A stretch of DNA of 64,000 nucleotides from Georgenia_A wangjunii (GTDB taxonomy: Bacteria > Actinomycetota > Actinomycetes > Actinomycetales > Actinomycetaceae). The notes beneath the pieces are model-generated. The model ran no database searches, was not told the origin of the DNA, and saw only the letters and a list, made by a program, of their open reading frames with translations. Positions 7,678-15,953 of this stretch are shown piece after piece. The translations under genes were made by a program, and so were the position numbers. Positions within the stretch are counted from its first letter, which is position 1; every line of letters begins with the position of its first letter. The DNA lies in NCBI RefSeq assembly GCF_036421915.1, contig NZ_JAZGOM010000006.1. One strand, given 5' to 3'.

Positions 7678-10446
7678 ATGAGAACGAAGTCACGACTCGC
7701 TGCGCTCGTCGCTGCGCCACTGGTCGTCGCCGGCCTGATCGTGCCGGCGAGCACGGCGGGCGCCTTCACCTACGTCACTGACGCCGAAGGCACCGCGTGG
7801 GGTATCCACGACGCCGCGCCGCCTGCCGTCGACACCGGCAGCATCCGGGCCACGCAGAGCGGCACCGGTGTGCAGGCGCCGTACTCGACCATGCTCAACG
7901 GCTACGGCGGGATCCGTGTGACCGTCGACGCGACCGAGAAGCACCGCTTCGACGGCGAGCTGTTGCGCGGGTTCGGCCTGACCGAGAGTGGCGAGGGGCA
8001 GTTCGAGACAACACAGTCGGTCGAGCTGAGCGGCGTGCTCGTCTCGCGGGCCGTCCACGTCGAGACGGGCGCCACCTTCGGTCGCTGGCTGGACACCTTC
8101 ACCAACACCACCCAGCAGGCACTGACCGTCGAGGCGGCGTTCGGCGGGCAGACCGGCTTCGGGGCCACGGGCACGAACGCGAGCCGCGTCATGACGACGT
8201 CCAGCGGGGACGCAGACGTGACGACGGAGGACTCCTGGACCGCGTCAGCCAGCGGGACCAACGGAGAGCGCACGTCCGGCGGCCCGACCGCGACCGTCGT
8301 CGGGGAGTTCGACCGCACCGGCAACTGGCTGCGCGACACCTTCACCCAGCCGATGGGCGCGGAGGGGCACGCCGCCAACTTCCCCGCCTACGTGAACACG
8401 CTCGCGCTTGCCCCCGGGGAGACCGCCTCGCTGCTGCGCTTCGTCGTCGTCGGGCAGCCCGTGACGGCCGACACCCTGGACGCCGAGCTCGCTGAGGTGG
8501 GTGGCGTGGCTGCCGACCTCGCCGCGAACCCGGTGCTCGACGGCCTGTCGCGCACGGAGATCTGCTCCATCGTGAACTTCGGCGGCCTGGTGCCCACGGG
8601 CACCGGGGGCGAACCCGCGCACTGCCTCGGCGACGGCGCCACGGAGGTCGAGCAGCCGGAGGCGCCTGCCGCCCCGGCAACTGTCACCACCTCGTCCTAC
8701 GACGTGGTCGACAAGACGATCGCGCAGATGCGAGCGGATCTGGAGGCGGGCCGCACCACGGCAGTCGAGATCACCCAGGCCTACCTGGACCGCATCGCCG
8801 CCTACGACGAGGGTCAGTTCGGGTTCAACGCCTACACCACCGTCGCGAGCGACGCGCTGGAGCAGGCCGCCGAGGCCGACCGTCGTCGCGCCGCCGGTGA
8901 GAACGGCGCACTGCTGGGCATCCCGATAGCGGTCAAGGATCTGTACCACACCAAGGACATGCCGACGACGAACGGCTCCCTCACCTTCGACGGTTTCCGG
9001 CCGACCGAGGACGCCTACCAGGTCGCACAGCTACGTAACGCCGGGGCGGTCATCATCGGCAAGGCCACCATGGAGGAGTACGCGACGAGCGGCTCCTACT
9101 CCGACAGCGGCTACGGCACCGTGTGGAACGCGTTCGACCCCTCGCGCTCCGCGCTCGCCTCATCGGGGGGTTCGGCCGTCGCCACCGCCACGAGCATGGC
9201 TGCGGCAGCGCTCGGCTCGCAGACCGGCGACTCTCTCTACGCCCCTGCCACCGCAGCGAGCCTCTTCACGCTGCGGGGTACCGACGGCATGCAGTCCGAC
9301 CGCGGCGTGATGCCGCTCTCCTGGCTCCAGGACTACGCCGGCGCCATGACCCGTTCGGTCTCCGACCTGGCGGACGTCCTCAACGTCACCTCGGGTACCG
9401 ACCCGCTGAACCCGGAGACAGCCGAGGCGGACGCCCACCGCCCCGAGGACTGGCGCACCGTCCTCGACGAGGACGCCCTGGAGGGCAAGCGCATCGGGAT
9501 CCTGCCCTCGGTGTGGGTGGACCCGTACGGCACGACGACGACGATCGACGCGTCGGTGACCGCTCTGCAGCACATCGAGACGGCGGGCGCCGAGATCGTC
9601 GAGCTGCCCGCGGGCCCGGACGCACCCCAGCGCGGGTCCTGGAACCTCAACTGGGAGGGCTGGGCCCGGTACATCGAGTCGTACCCCGAGCTCGGGATGA
9701 CGTCGCCCGCGGAGATCGTGTGCTCCCAGGACAAGCTGCCCTACACGCGGTACGCACCGGAGTTCTGCGAGGGCACGGAGCGGATGACGGACGCCGAGGT
9801 CGCCGCCTGGCGGGACTACCGCGCCCAGTACAAGGCGAACATCACCTCCTGGATGGACGAGCACGGCGTGGACGCCGTGGTCTACCCGTCGCTGCTGTCG
9901 GAGATCAGCCTCAACGACGGTGGTGGGAACCGATCCAGCTTCGGGCGCCGGGACACCCCGTCGGGCGGCTCCGGCGTGCCGACGGTCGCGATGCCGGCCG
10001 GAACGGACGTCAACGGTGCGCCGATCAGCCTGCAGCTCATGGGCCGTGCGTGGGACGACGCCGAGCTCATCGGCATGGCGTACGCCTTCGAGCAGGTCGC
10101 TGCCGGCCACGTCGCTCCGGACACCGCCCCGGCGCTGACGGTCGTCGAGGTACCCACCGAGGAGCCGACCGAGGAGCCGACCGAGGAGCCGACCGAGGAG
10201 CCGACAAGCGTCGAACCCACCGAGGAGCCGACGACTGGGGAGCCCACCGAGGAGCCGACAACCGGCGAGCCCACGACGGACCCGACGACCGGCGAGCCCA
10301 GCGCCGAGCCGACGACCGAAGCGCCGGGCGGTCAGCTGCCGAGCACAGGTCCAGCCGGGATCGCGGTGATCCTCGTCGCTGCCCTCGCACTCCTCGTCGC
10401 AGGCGGTGCGGCACTCAGCAGGCGCCGAAGGACGCACTCGGGATGA
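7678..10446 (+). CDS. Secreted, sortase-anchored amidase-signature enzyme
   Basis: This 922-residue protein should be exported and covalently attached to the cell wall. An N-terminal signal peptide (residues 1-29, ending ASTAGA) is followed by a beta-rich region of about 290 residues with no family I recognise. The amidase-signature domain follows at about 340-800. Lys420, Ser495 and Ser519 form the Ser-cisSer-Lys triad; their spacing of 75 and 24 residues equals that of GatA and FAAH. A Glu/Pro/Thr-rich repeat linker (about 827-881) leads to LPSTG at 887-891, a hydrophobic segment and a basic tail RRRR, a complete sortase signal. Amidases of this class hydrolyse C-N bonds, but the substrate is unknown. 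The ATG at 7678 has GAGGAG 8 bases upstream. No sortase is encoded in the window. Confidence 0.88.
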   Translation: MRTKSRLAALVAAPLVVAGLIVPASTAGAFTYVTDAEGTAWGIHDAAPPAVDTGSIRATQSGTGVQAPYSTMLNGYGGIRVTVDATEKHRFDGELLRGFGLTESGEGQFETTQSVELSGVLVSRAVHVETGATFGRWLDTFTNTTQQALTVEAAFGGQTGFGATGTNASRVMTTSSGDADVTTEDSWTASASGTNGERTSGGPTATVVGEFDRTGNWLRDTFTQPMGAEGHAANFPAYVNTLALAPGETASLLRFVVVGQPVTADTLDAELAEVGGVAADLAANPVLDGLSRTEICSIVNFGGLVPTGTGGEPAHCLGDGATEVEQPEAPAAPATVTTSSYDVVDKTIAQMRADLEAGRTTAVEITQAYLDRIAAYDEGQFGFNAYTTVASDALEQAAEADRRRAAGENGALLGIPIAVKDLYHTKDMPTTNGSLTFDGFRPTEDAYQVAQLRNAGAVIIGKATMEEYATSGSYSDSGYGTVWNAFDPSRSALASSGGSAVATATSMAAAALGSQTGDSLYAPATAASLFTLRGTDGMQSDRGVMPLSWLQDYAGAMTRSVSDLADVLNVTSGTDPLNPETAEADAHRPEDWRTVLDEDALEGKRIGILPSVWVDPYGTTTTIDASVTALQHIETAGAEIVELPAGPDAPQRGSWNLNWEGWARYIESYPELGMTSPAEIVCSQDKLPYTRYAPEFCEGTERMTDAEVAAWRDYRAQYKANITSWMDEHGVDAVVYPSLLSEISLNDGGGNRSSFGRRDTPSGGSGVPTVAMPAGTDVNGAPISLQLMGRAWDDAELIGMAYAFEQVAAGHVAPDTAPALTVVEVPTEEPTEEPTEEPTEEPTSVEPTEEPTTGEPTEEPTTGEPTTDPTTGEPSAEPTTEAPGGQLPSTGPAGIAVILVAALALLVAGGAALSRRRRTHSG
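10156..10320 (+). repeat. In-frame Glu-Pro-Thr repeats in the amidase wall linker
   Basis: Imperfect 12-base units encode TEEP, with later units as TTGEP. They form an extended, acidic wall-spanning spacer before the LPSTG motif. The near-identical DNA units could expand or contract by slippage. Confidence 0.8.
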
Positions 10447-10475
10447 CCCGGCGGTGAATGATCCCGATCACGACG

Positions 10476-10732
10476 GCCGCCGGACGCCCCGAGCCGCCTG
10501 TCCGCCCCTCCTCAGGCGCGCTCGACCGGGAACCAGAGCTCGCACGTAGCATCGCTGAAGTCCTCTGCTCGGTCGAGGACCGAGACCATCGACGGGCCGG
10601 GCCGCAGTCTCCACGGGTTCGAGGGGAACCACTCGGTCGCGGACGCCGCGTACGCCTCCTGCAGGGCCGCCGGATGTGGGCCGGACGTGCGGAACACCAC
10701 CCACTCCCCCGCGTCCACGGCGATCACGTCGA
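10476..10732. repeat. 257-base duplication flanking a contig join (copy 1)
   Basis: These 257 bases are identical to 10758-11014, and the copy ends at the unknown base N at 10733. Only 24 bases (10734-10757) separate the N from copy 2. This is the pattern of two contigs whose ends overlap but were joined as if adjacent. A genuine duplication is possible but less likely. Confidence 0.85.
10512..10732 (-). pseudogene. Truncated second copy of the AraC/GyrI regulator 3' end (probable assembly artefact)
   Basis: This is an exact copy of the last 73 codons, plus stop, of the complete regulator at 10794-11660, cut off at the N at 10733. It encodes only the end of the effector-binding domain. It probably does not exist as a separate gene. 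Confidence 0.8.
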
Positions 10733-10793
10733 NCTTTCGTGCGACCCGGTGCTCCCCGCCGCCGGACGCCCCGAGCCGCCTGTCCGCCCCTCC

Positions 10794-11660
10794 TCAGGCG
10801 CGCTCGACCGGGAACCAGAGCTCGCACGTAGCATCGCTGAAGTCCTCTGCTCGGTCGAGGACCGAGACCATCGACGGGCCGGGCCGCAGTCTCCACGGGT
10901 TCGAGGGGAACCACTCGGTCGCGGACGCCGCGTACGCCTCCTGCAGGGCCGCCGGATGTGGGCCGGACGTGCGGAACACCACCCACTCCCCCGCGTCCAC
11001 GGCGATCACGTCGAGGCCGTTGGGAATCTCGGCATCTGCGGGGACGGCCACGCCGTGCAGGTAGGTCAGCTCACTGCCCTCCACGTAGTCGGGGTCGACG
11101 CCGTCGCTGACCTGCAGCAGCCCCGCAGGCTCGGTTCCGCTCAGCTGCTTGAGGCGCTCGTGCTCGGAGACGGGCAGAGAAGCGATGTGCCGCTGGATGT
11201 TCGGGTTGACGCCGTCGTGGATCAGCGGCACGCGGAAAACGTGGCCGATCAGACGGAAGGCAGGTCTTTCGACGATCCGGGCATTCACAGGGGTGCTCCC
11301 TTCGACGGTCAGGCGGAACCTGAGCAGTGGTTGGCTCTGAAAGGGGCCACCATCCCGGCGGGCGTCGCCGTGACTCGTGCCGTGCACGGCGCGGAACGCT
11401 CGTCCGAAGGCCTCGGTCGAGCCGTACCCGTAACGCACGGCGATCGTGAGCAGGTCCTCATCCCCGATGACGTCAGCCGCAGCGACGGTCATCCGTCGCC
11501 GCCGCACGTACTCGGACACCGGCATGCCTGCCAGCGACGAGAACATGCGACGGGCGTGGTAGCCCGTCGTTCCCATCGCTCCGGCCAGCTCGTCGATGTC
11601 GAGGTCGTCAGCGAGGCGCCGCTCGATCGCGTCGACGAGGCGATTGAGGATCTCTATCAC
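10794..11660 (-). CDS. AraC-family regulator with C-terminal GyrI-like effector domain
   Basis: This 288-residue regulator has an N-terminal AraC DNA-binding domain at about 5-105 (DELAGAMGTTGYHARRMFSSLAGM is the first helix-turn-helix, and LLTIAVRYGYGSTEAFGRAFRAVHG the second). A GyrI-like/SOUL-type ligand-binding domain follows at about 120-288, as in Rob and multidrug-sensing regulators. The start is a GTG at 11660 with a GGGAG site upstream. There is no adjacent efflux gene, so its targets are unknown. The last 73 codons are duplicated across a contig join just downstream. Confidence 0.88.
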   Translation of the reverse strand: MIEILNRLVDAIERRLADDLDIDELAGAMGTTGYHARRMFSSLAGMPVSEYVRRRRMTVAAADVIGDEDLLTIAVRYGYGSTEAFGRAFRAVHGTSHGDARRDGGPFQSQPLLRFRLTVEGSTPVNARIVERPAFRLIGHVFRVPLIHDGVNPNIQRHIASLPVSEHERLKQLSGTEPAGLLQVSDGVDPDYVEGSELTYLHGVAVPADAEIPNGLDVIAVDAGEWVVFRTSGPHPAALQEAYAASATEWFPSNPWRLRPGPSMVSVLDRAEDFSDATCELWFPVERA

Positions 11661-11801
11661 GGTGACTCCCTTCCGCCTCCCACTCTCGTTCGACGCACGA
11701 TCGCTCTGCCCGACTTCCCCGGTCCGATTCTGTCGGTCCGGTCCGAACGCCTGGCGACCACGCCACCTCCGGACGTGCGGGGCCCCGTCAGCCGAGCCCG
11801 C

Positions 11802-12377
11802 CTAACGCGCTTTCCGATGACGGCGGCAGCGCGCCTGGTAGGACTCCGCACCGCCGACGTGCTCGGCGGACGGGACGGTCGCGTCTCCGACGTCGTCGGG
11901 AACGACACGGACGTGGAAGGCGGCGTCCTGGCCGCAGACCGTGCAGACGGCGGTGAGTTTGGTGACGTCCTCGGCCAGCGCCATGAGCGAGGCGAGCGGC
12001 TCGAACGGGCGGGCGTCGAATGTCACGCAGAGCCCGGCGACGACCACCGTGGTCCCCGCGAGGACGAGCTCGTCGACCGTGGGGATGAGGTCCATCCCGA
12101 AGAACTGCGCCTCGTCGATCGCGAGGAGGTCGAGCGGACGTCCGTCGAGGACAGCGCGCAGCGAGCCGACGTCCGGCACGGAGTGCGACGGAACGCTGCC
12201 CCCGGCGTGCGAGGCGACCCGGCCGACCCCGTGACGCTCGTCCAACGCGTGGTTGACGACCTCGACGGCCAGGCCGGCGAGACGGGCGCGCCTCACGCGC
12301 CGCAGCAGCTCCTCGGACTTCCCGGCGAACATCGGCCCGCAGACCACCTGGAGCCGGCCCTGCAGCTGTGTGCGCAT
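11802..12377 (-). CDS. tdk: Thymidine kinase (type II)
   Basis: This enzyme phosphorylates thymidine with ATP in nucleoside salvage in the cytoplasm. The 191-residue protein has the P-loop GPMFAGKS at 14-21, the DEAQ box at 88-91 with Glu89 as the expected catalytic base, and the zinc-binding set Cys145, Cys148, Cys184 and His187. The lasso segment near the C-terminus (YQARCRRH) is intact. Length is normal for bacterial type II enzymes. A -10-like TACCGT lies 7 bases upstream of the ATG, suggesting a leaderless mRNA. It is divergent from the phosphomutase-like gene at 12628. Confidence 0.95.
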   Translation of the reverse strand: MRTQLQGRLQVVCGPMFAGKSEELLRRVRRARLAGLAVEVVNHALDERHGVGRVASHAGGSVPSHSVPDVGSLRAVLDGRPLDLLAIDEAQFFGMDLIPTVDELVLAGTTVVVAGLCVTFDARPFEPLASLMALAEDVTKLTAVCTVCGQDAAFHVRVVPDDVGDATVPSAEHVGGAESYQARCRRHRKAR

Positions 12378-12384
12378 ACACGCA

Positions 12385-12390
12385 ACGGTA
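12385..12390 (-). promoter_or_regulatory. -10 element of a leaderless promoter (tdk)
   Basis: TACCGT on the minus strand is followed by 7 bases and the ATG at 12377. Position and sequence fit a TANNNT -10 element with transcription starting at the start codon. Confidence 0.5.
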
Positions 12391-12590
12391 GGGCGCTGAG
12401 CTGGCCACGATCGGGATCGGTACCGTTACGTGCGCTTCGTACCGGCGCGGCGGCTCTGGCTGACGCCAGCGGCCTGGGGCGCCGTCCAGCCCGTGGAACT
12501 CCCACGCGCGTGGCGCGGAGAGACGGTCCTACGCCGACGTGCGCCAATCGTGCGAGCTGTCATCCGTCACGACAGGCGCACCCCTGTGCG

Positions 12591-12621
12591 TTCACACCGT
12601 CGTCGCCCGGGTCATTAGGCT
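12591..12621 (+). promoter_or_regulatory. Leaderless promoter of the phosphomutase/DUF3090/SCO1664 unit
   Basis: TAGGCT at 12616-12621 ends 6 bases before the ATG at 12628. TTCACA at 12591-12596 could be the -35 element, with a long 19-base spacer. Confidence 0.55.
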
Positions 12622-12627
12622 GGCTGG

Positions 12628-13320
12628 ATGGCGACAGCTCTCCTGGTGCGGCACGGCCGCACCACAGCCAATGCCGCTGGGCTGCTGGCCGGTAGGGCCG
12701 TCGGAGTCAGCCTGGACCCGGTCGGGCGCGACCAAGCGGCTCGAGCCGGAGACCGGCTCGCGACCGTTTCCCTGGTCGCGGTGGTGTCGAGCCCCCTCGA
12801 GCGTTGTCAGCAGACCGCCCAGCACATCCTCGATCGCCAGGCGGGCACGCCGTACGCGCCGGTCGATCTCGATCTCACCGAGTGCGACTACGGCCAGTGG
12901 CAGGGCCGCATGCTCTCGGAGCTCGCGACCGAGGATCTGTGGCGGCTGGTGCAGTCGCAACCATCTGCCGTCGTCTTTCCCGACGGTGAGTCGATGGCCG
13001 CGATGCAGGCCCGGTCGGTGGCAGCCGTCCGCCGCCTCGATGCAGCCTTCGAAGCCGAGCACGGGCCCGATGCCGTGTGGGTCGCGGTCAGCCATGGTGA
13101 CGTCATCAAATCGATACTCGCCGACGCGCTCGGCATGCACCTTGACATGTTCCAGCGCATCGACGTGGGCCCCGCATCCGTATCGGTCGTGCGCTACGGC
13201 GCTAGCCGGCCGAGCGTCCACGCAACCAATACCGACGCGGGTGATCTCTCGTGGCTGGCGAAGGGTGTCCACTCTGGCGATGCGCCGGTGGGTGGGGGCG
13301 CAGGGCACAAGGCGCCGTGA
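12628..13320 (+). CDS. MSMEG_4193-family putative phosphomutase (histidine phosphatase fold)
   Basis: This 230-residue protein belongs to the histidine phosphatase superfamily. The catalytic RHG motif is at residues 8-10 (LLVRHGRTTANAAG), followed by an SSPLERCQQTAQHI block and a later VSHGDVIKSILADALG block with the second conserved His. The order phosphatase, DUF3090, SCO1664 matches the conserved actinobacterial cluster for which the MSMEG_4193 family is named, and that context is why I use this name rather than generic phosphoglycerate mutase. Substrate is unknown. The first gene of a three-gene set, it is probably transcribed as a leaderless message. Confidence 0.87.
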   Translation: MATALLVRHGRTTANAAGLLAGRAVGVSLDPVGRDQAARAGDRLATVSLVAVVSSPLERCQQTAQHILDRQAGTPYAPVDLDLTECDYGQWQGRMLSELATEDLWRLVQSQPSAVVFPDGESMAAMQARSVAAVRRLDAAFEAEHGPDAVWVAVSHGDVIKSILADALGMHLDMFQRIDVGPASVSVVRYGASRPSVHATNTDAGDLSWLAKGVHSGDAPVGGGAGHKAP

Positions 13321-13332
13321 ATCGCAGCCGCC

Positions 13333-13338
13333 TAGAAT
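13333..13338 (+). promoter_or_regulatory. Internal -10 element of a leaderless promoter (DUF3090 gene)
   Basis: TAGAAT is followed by six bases and the ATG at 13345. It sits in the 24-base gap after the phosphomutase stop, so DUF3090 may also be transcribed independently. Confidence 0.5.
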
Positions 13339-13344
13339 ATTGAC

Positions 13345-13890
13345 ATGCCTCTACGTGTCCACGAGTTCGACTGGCCTGACCGGGCCGTCGTCGGCACCAT
13401 CGGCCTCCCGGGGGCGCGCACGTTCTACCTCCAGGTGCGCGCAGGGAAGCAGGTCGTGAGCATCGTCCTCGAGAAGCAGCAGTCGGCTCTGCTCGCGGAG
13501 AAGATCGACGAGATCCTCGACCAGCTCATCACCATCGGGGGCAACCCCTTCAGCGTTCCCACGAGTACACCGCCTGAGCTCATCGACAACGACCCGCTCG
13601 AGGCCGTTCACGAGCGTTTCCGCACCGGCACCATGAGCCTGGGCTGGGACCCCACCACGGCCCAGGTCGTGCTGGAGGCCCACCCCATCACGGACGTCGA
13701 TGCTGGCGAGCTGCCTGACGAGGACGGCGACGACGAGACCGAGATGCTGCTGGTGCGCATGCCGGTAGGCACCGCCCGTGCATTCGCCAAGCGCACCCGT
13801 GAGGTCGTGGGCGCCGGGCGCCCGGCGTGCCCGCTCTGCGGCTACCCCATGGACTCCGACGGGCACATCTGCACCCTCCCCGAGGACTGA
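13345..13890 (+). CDS. DUF3090 family protein
   Basis: This 181-residue protein is a conserved actinobacterial family member of unknown function. It opens with a beta-rich domain (DRAVVGTIGLPGARTFYLQVRAG and VVSIVLEKQQSALLAEKIDEIL). An acidic stretch DEDGDDETE follows, and the C-terminus has a zinc-ribbon-like tail (CPLCGYPMDSDGHIC at about 162-176). It sits between the phosphomutase-like and SCO1664 genes, overlapping the latter by one base (TGATG), which indicates translational coupling. The fixed partnership implies a shared function that cannot be named from sequence. Confidence 0.9.
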   Translation: MPLRVHEFDWPDRAVVGTIGLPGARTFYLQVRAGKQVVSIVLEKQQSALLAEKIDEILDQLITIGGNPFSVPTSTPPELIDNDPLEAVHERFRTGTMSLGWDPTTAQVVLEAHPITDVDAGELPDEDGDDETEMLLVRMPVGTARAFAKRTREVVGAGRPACPLCGYPMDSDGHICTLPED

Positions 13891-14657
13891 TGTCGGCGAC
13901 GGACCTCGTGACCGCCGAGCTGACGATCACCGGCCGAATCAGGACGGCCTCCAACGCCACATTCCTGGGCACCATCGGCGACGCGATCGTCGTCTACAAG
14001 CCGATAGCCGGCGAGAGTCCGCTGTGGGACTTTCCCGACGGCACCCTGGCGCACCGGGAGGTGGCCGCCTACCTGGTCTCGCAGGCCCTCGACTGGGGCG
14101 TGGTACCTCGCACCTGGCTGCGCGATGGTCCCCTGGGCGAAGGAATGGTCCAGCTCTGGCAGGAGCAGGACCCCGACCACCGCGCCGTCGACCTGGTCGC
14201 GACGGACCACGTACCGACGACAGGCTGGAGACGCGTTCTCGATGGACGAGACGAGAACGGACGGTTGATCTCCCTCGTTCACGAAGACTCGCCGGCGCTG
14301 CGGCGCATGGCCGTGTACGACATCGTCGTCAACAACGCCGACCGCAAAGGCGACCACATCCTTGCCATGACGGACGGTCACCGGCACGGCGTCGACCATG
14401 GGCTCACCTTCCACCGTGACCACAAGGTGCGCACAGTCCTGTGGGGATGGGTGGGGGACGCTCTGACCCCCGAGGAACGTGACGGCATCGATCGTGTTCG
14501 TGAAGGCCTGCACGGTGACCTGGGAAGAGACCTGGCGGAGCTGCTCAGCGCTCAGGAGATCTCATCGCTCGCTGCTCGCTGCTCCAGTCTGCGCTCGGCA
14601 GGGCGGTTCCCGGCTCCCGCCGGTGAGATGCCGGCGGTTCCCTGGCCACTGTTCTGA
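13890..14657 (+). CDS. SCO1664 family protein (phosphatidylinositol-kinase-like fold)
   Basis: This 255-residue protein resembles small PI3/PI4-kinase-related enzymes. An ATP-lysine-like segment reads AIVVYKPIAGESPLWDFPDG, a catalytic-loop-like segment reads YDIVVNNADRKGDHIL, and a metal-binding-like segment reads GVDHGLTF. These three blocks keep the order of a kinase active site. The ATG at 13890 shares its A with the DUF3090 stop codon. Together with the upstream phosphatase-fold protein it makes a plausible kinase/phosphatase pair with a shared partner. What it phosphorylates, if anything, is unknown. The set ends 47 bases before the convergent ychF gene. Confidence 0.85.
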   Translation: MSATDLVTAELTITGRIRTASNATFLGTIGDAIVVYKPIAGESPLWDFPDGTLAHREVAAYLVSQALDWGVVPRTWLRDGPLGEGMVQLWQEQDPDHRAVDLVATDHVPTTGWRRVLDGRDENGRLISLVHEDSPALRRMAVYDIVVNNADRKGDHILAMTDGHRHGVDHGLTFHRDHKVRTVLWGWVGDALTPEERDGIDRVREGLHGDLGRDLAELLSAQEISSLAARCSSLRSAGRFPAPAGEMPAVPWPLF

Positions 14658-14704
14658 GGAAGCCCCGGCGACGGGCAGCGCCGGGACGTGTGACGTCGCG
14701 GGGC

Positions 14705-15790
14705 TCAGACGTTGAAGCGGAACTCCACGACGTCGCCGTCGGCCATGACGTAGTCCTTGCCCTCGATGCGGACCTTGCCGCGGGACTTGGCCTCGGCCAT
14801 CGACCCGGCCGAGACGAGGTCGTCGAAGGAGACCACCTCCGCCTTGATGAACCCACGCTGGAAGTCGGTGTGGATGACGCCGGCGGCCTGCGGCGCCGTC
14901 CAGCCCTTGTGGATCGTCCACGCGCGCGACTCCTTGGGGCCGGCGGTGAGGTACGTCTGGAGGCCGAGGGTCTCGAACCCGACCCGGGCGAGCTTGTCGA
15001 GGCCCGCCTCGTCCTGGCCGCTGTCCGCGAGCATCTCCGCGGCCTCGTCGGCCTCGAGCTCGACGAGCTCGGACTCGAACTTGGCGTCGAGGAAGATCGC
15101 CTCGGCCGGCGCGACGAGGGCGCGCAGCTCGGCTTGCATGGCCTCGTCGGCGAGCCCGGCGTCGTCGGTGTTGAAGACGTAGATGAACGGCTTGGCGCTC
15201 ATGAGCTGGAAGCTCGCGACGTGCTCGGGGTCGAGGCCGGCCGCGGCACCGCCGGCGGAGAGCAGGGTGCCCTGCTCGAGGAGGGCGAGCGCCTTCTTCG
15301 CCGTGTCGAGGACGGCGGCGTCGAGCTTCTTGCCGCGCACCTCCTTCTCCATGCGCGGGATGGCCTTCTCGAGCGTCTGGAGGTCCGCGAGGACGAGCTC
15401 GGTGTTGATCGTCTCGATGTCCTCGGCGGGGTCGACGCGCCCCTCGACGTGGACGACGTCCGGGTCGGCGAAGGCGCGCGTCACCTGGCAGATCGCGTCC
15501 GCTTCGCGGATGTTCGCAAGGAACTGGTTGCCCAGCCCCTCCCCCTCGGACGCGCCGCGGACGATGCCGGCGATGTCGACGAAGGACACGGTGGCCGGGA
15601 GGATCTTCTCCGAGCTGAAGATCCCCGCGAGGACGTTGAGCCGCGGGTCCGGCAGCGGGACGACGCCGACGTTGGGCTCGATCGTCGCGAACGGGTAGTT
15701 CGCGGCGAGCACCGTCGCGCGGGTCAGGGCGTTGAAGAGGGTGGACTTGCCGACGTTGGGCAGTCCAGCGATTCCGATGGTGAGGGCCAC
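14705..15790 (-). CDS. ychF: Redox-regulated ATPase YchF (Obg-like)
   Basis: YchF is a ribosome-associated P-loop ATPase of the Obg family that prefers ATP to GTP. The 361-residue protein has the G1 motif GLPNVGKS at 9-16, the switch region with VDIAGIVRGASEGEGLGNQFL, a coiled-coil insert around 120-200 and the C-terminal TGS-like domain ending VMADGDVVEFRFNV. Length equals the usual 362-364. The GTG at 15790 was chosen because the alignment-typical start ALTIGIAGLPNVGKS follows at once and TAGACT lies 8 bases upstream. A longer in-frame extension to 16252 has no family support. Convergent with the SCO1664 gene. Confidence 0.96.
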   Translation of the reverse strand: MALTIGIAGLPNVGKSTLFNALTRATVLAANYPFATIEPNVGVVPLPDPRLNVLAGIFSSEKILPATVSFVDIAGIVRGASEGEGLGNQFLANIREADAICQVTRAFADPDVVHVEGRVDPAEDIETINTELVLADLQTLEKAIPRMEKEVRGKKLDAAVLDTAKKALALLEQGTLLSAGGAAAGLDPEHVASFQLMSAKPFIYVFNTDDAGLADEAMQAELRALVAPAEAIFLDAKFESELVELEADEAAEMLADSGQDEAGLDKLARVGFETLGLQTYLTAGPKESRAWTIHKGWTAPQAAGVIHTDFQRGFIKAEVVSFDDLVSAGSMAEAKSRGKVRIEGKDYVMADGDVVEFRFNV

Positions 15791-15798
15791 GTGACGCG

Positions 15799-15804
15799 AG
15801 TCTA
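15799..15804 (-). promoter_or_regulatory. -10 element upstream of ychF
   Basis: TAGACT on the minus strand ends 8 bases before the GTG at 15790, consistent with a leader of zero to two bases. No Shine-Dalgarno sequence is present between. Confidence 0.5.
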
Positions 15805-15953
15805 CGCGTGAGCGGGTGGTCGGCCTCCCCCCGGGCACCGCGCCCGCCCCCGGCAGGCTCGCGGCAAGGGCGGGCGCCGTGAGGTGCCCTGGGCACGCCG
15901 GGGCCTGCGGTGGCATGGTGGGGGTGACGCCGTGCCACCCGAGTGGAGGAACC

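Noticed and set aside
10156..10320. CRISPR-like array
   Set aside because: The repeats are contiguous, in frame and encode a Glu-Pro-Thr wall linker; there are no spacers.
10458..12695. A 745-codon plus-strand frame spanning the N at 10733
   Set aside because: It repeats itself because of the assembly duplication and is antisense to the regulator and thymidine kinase.
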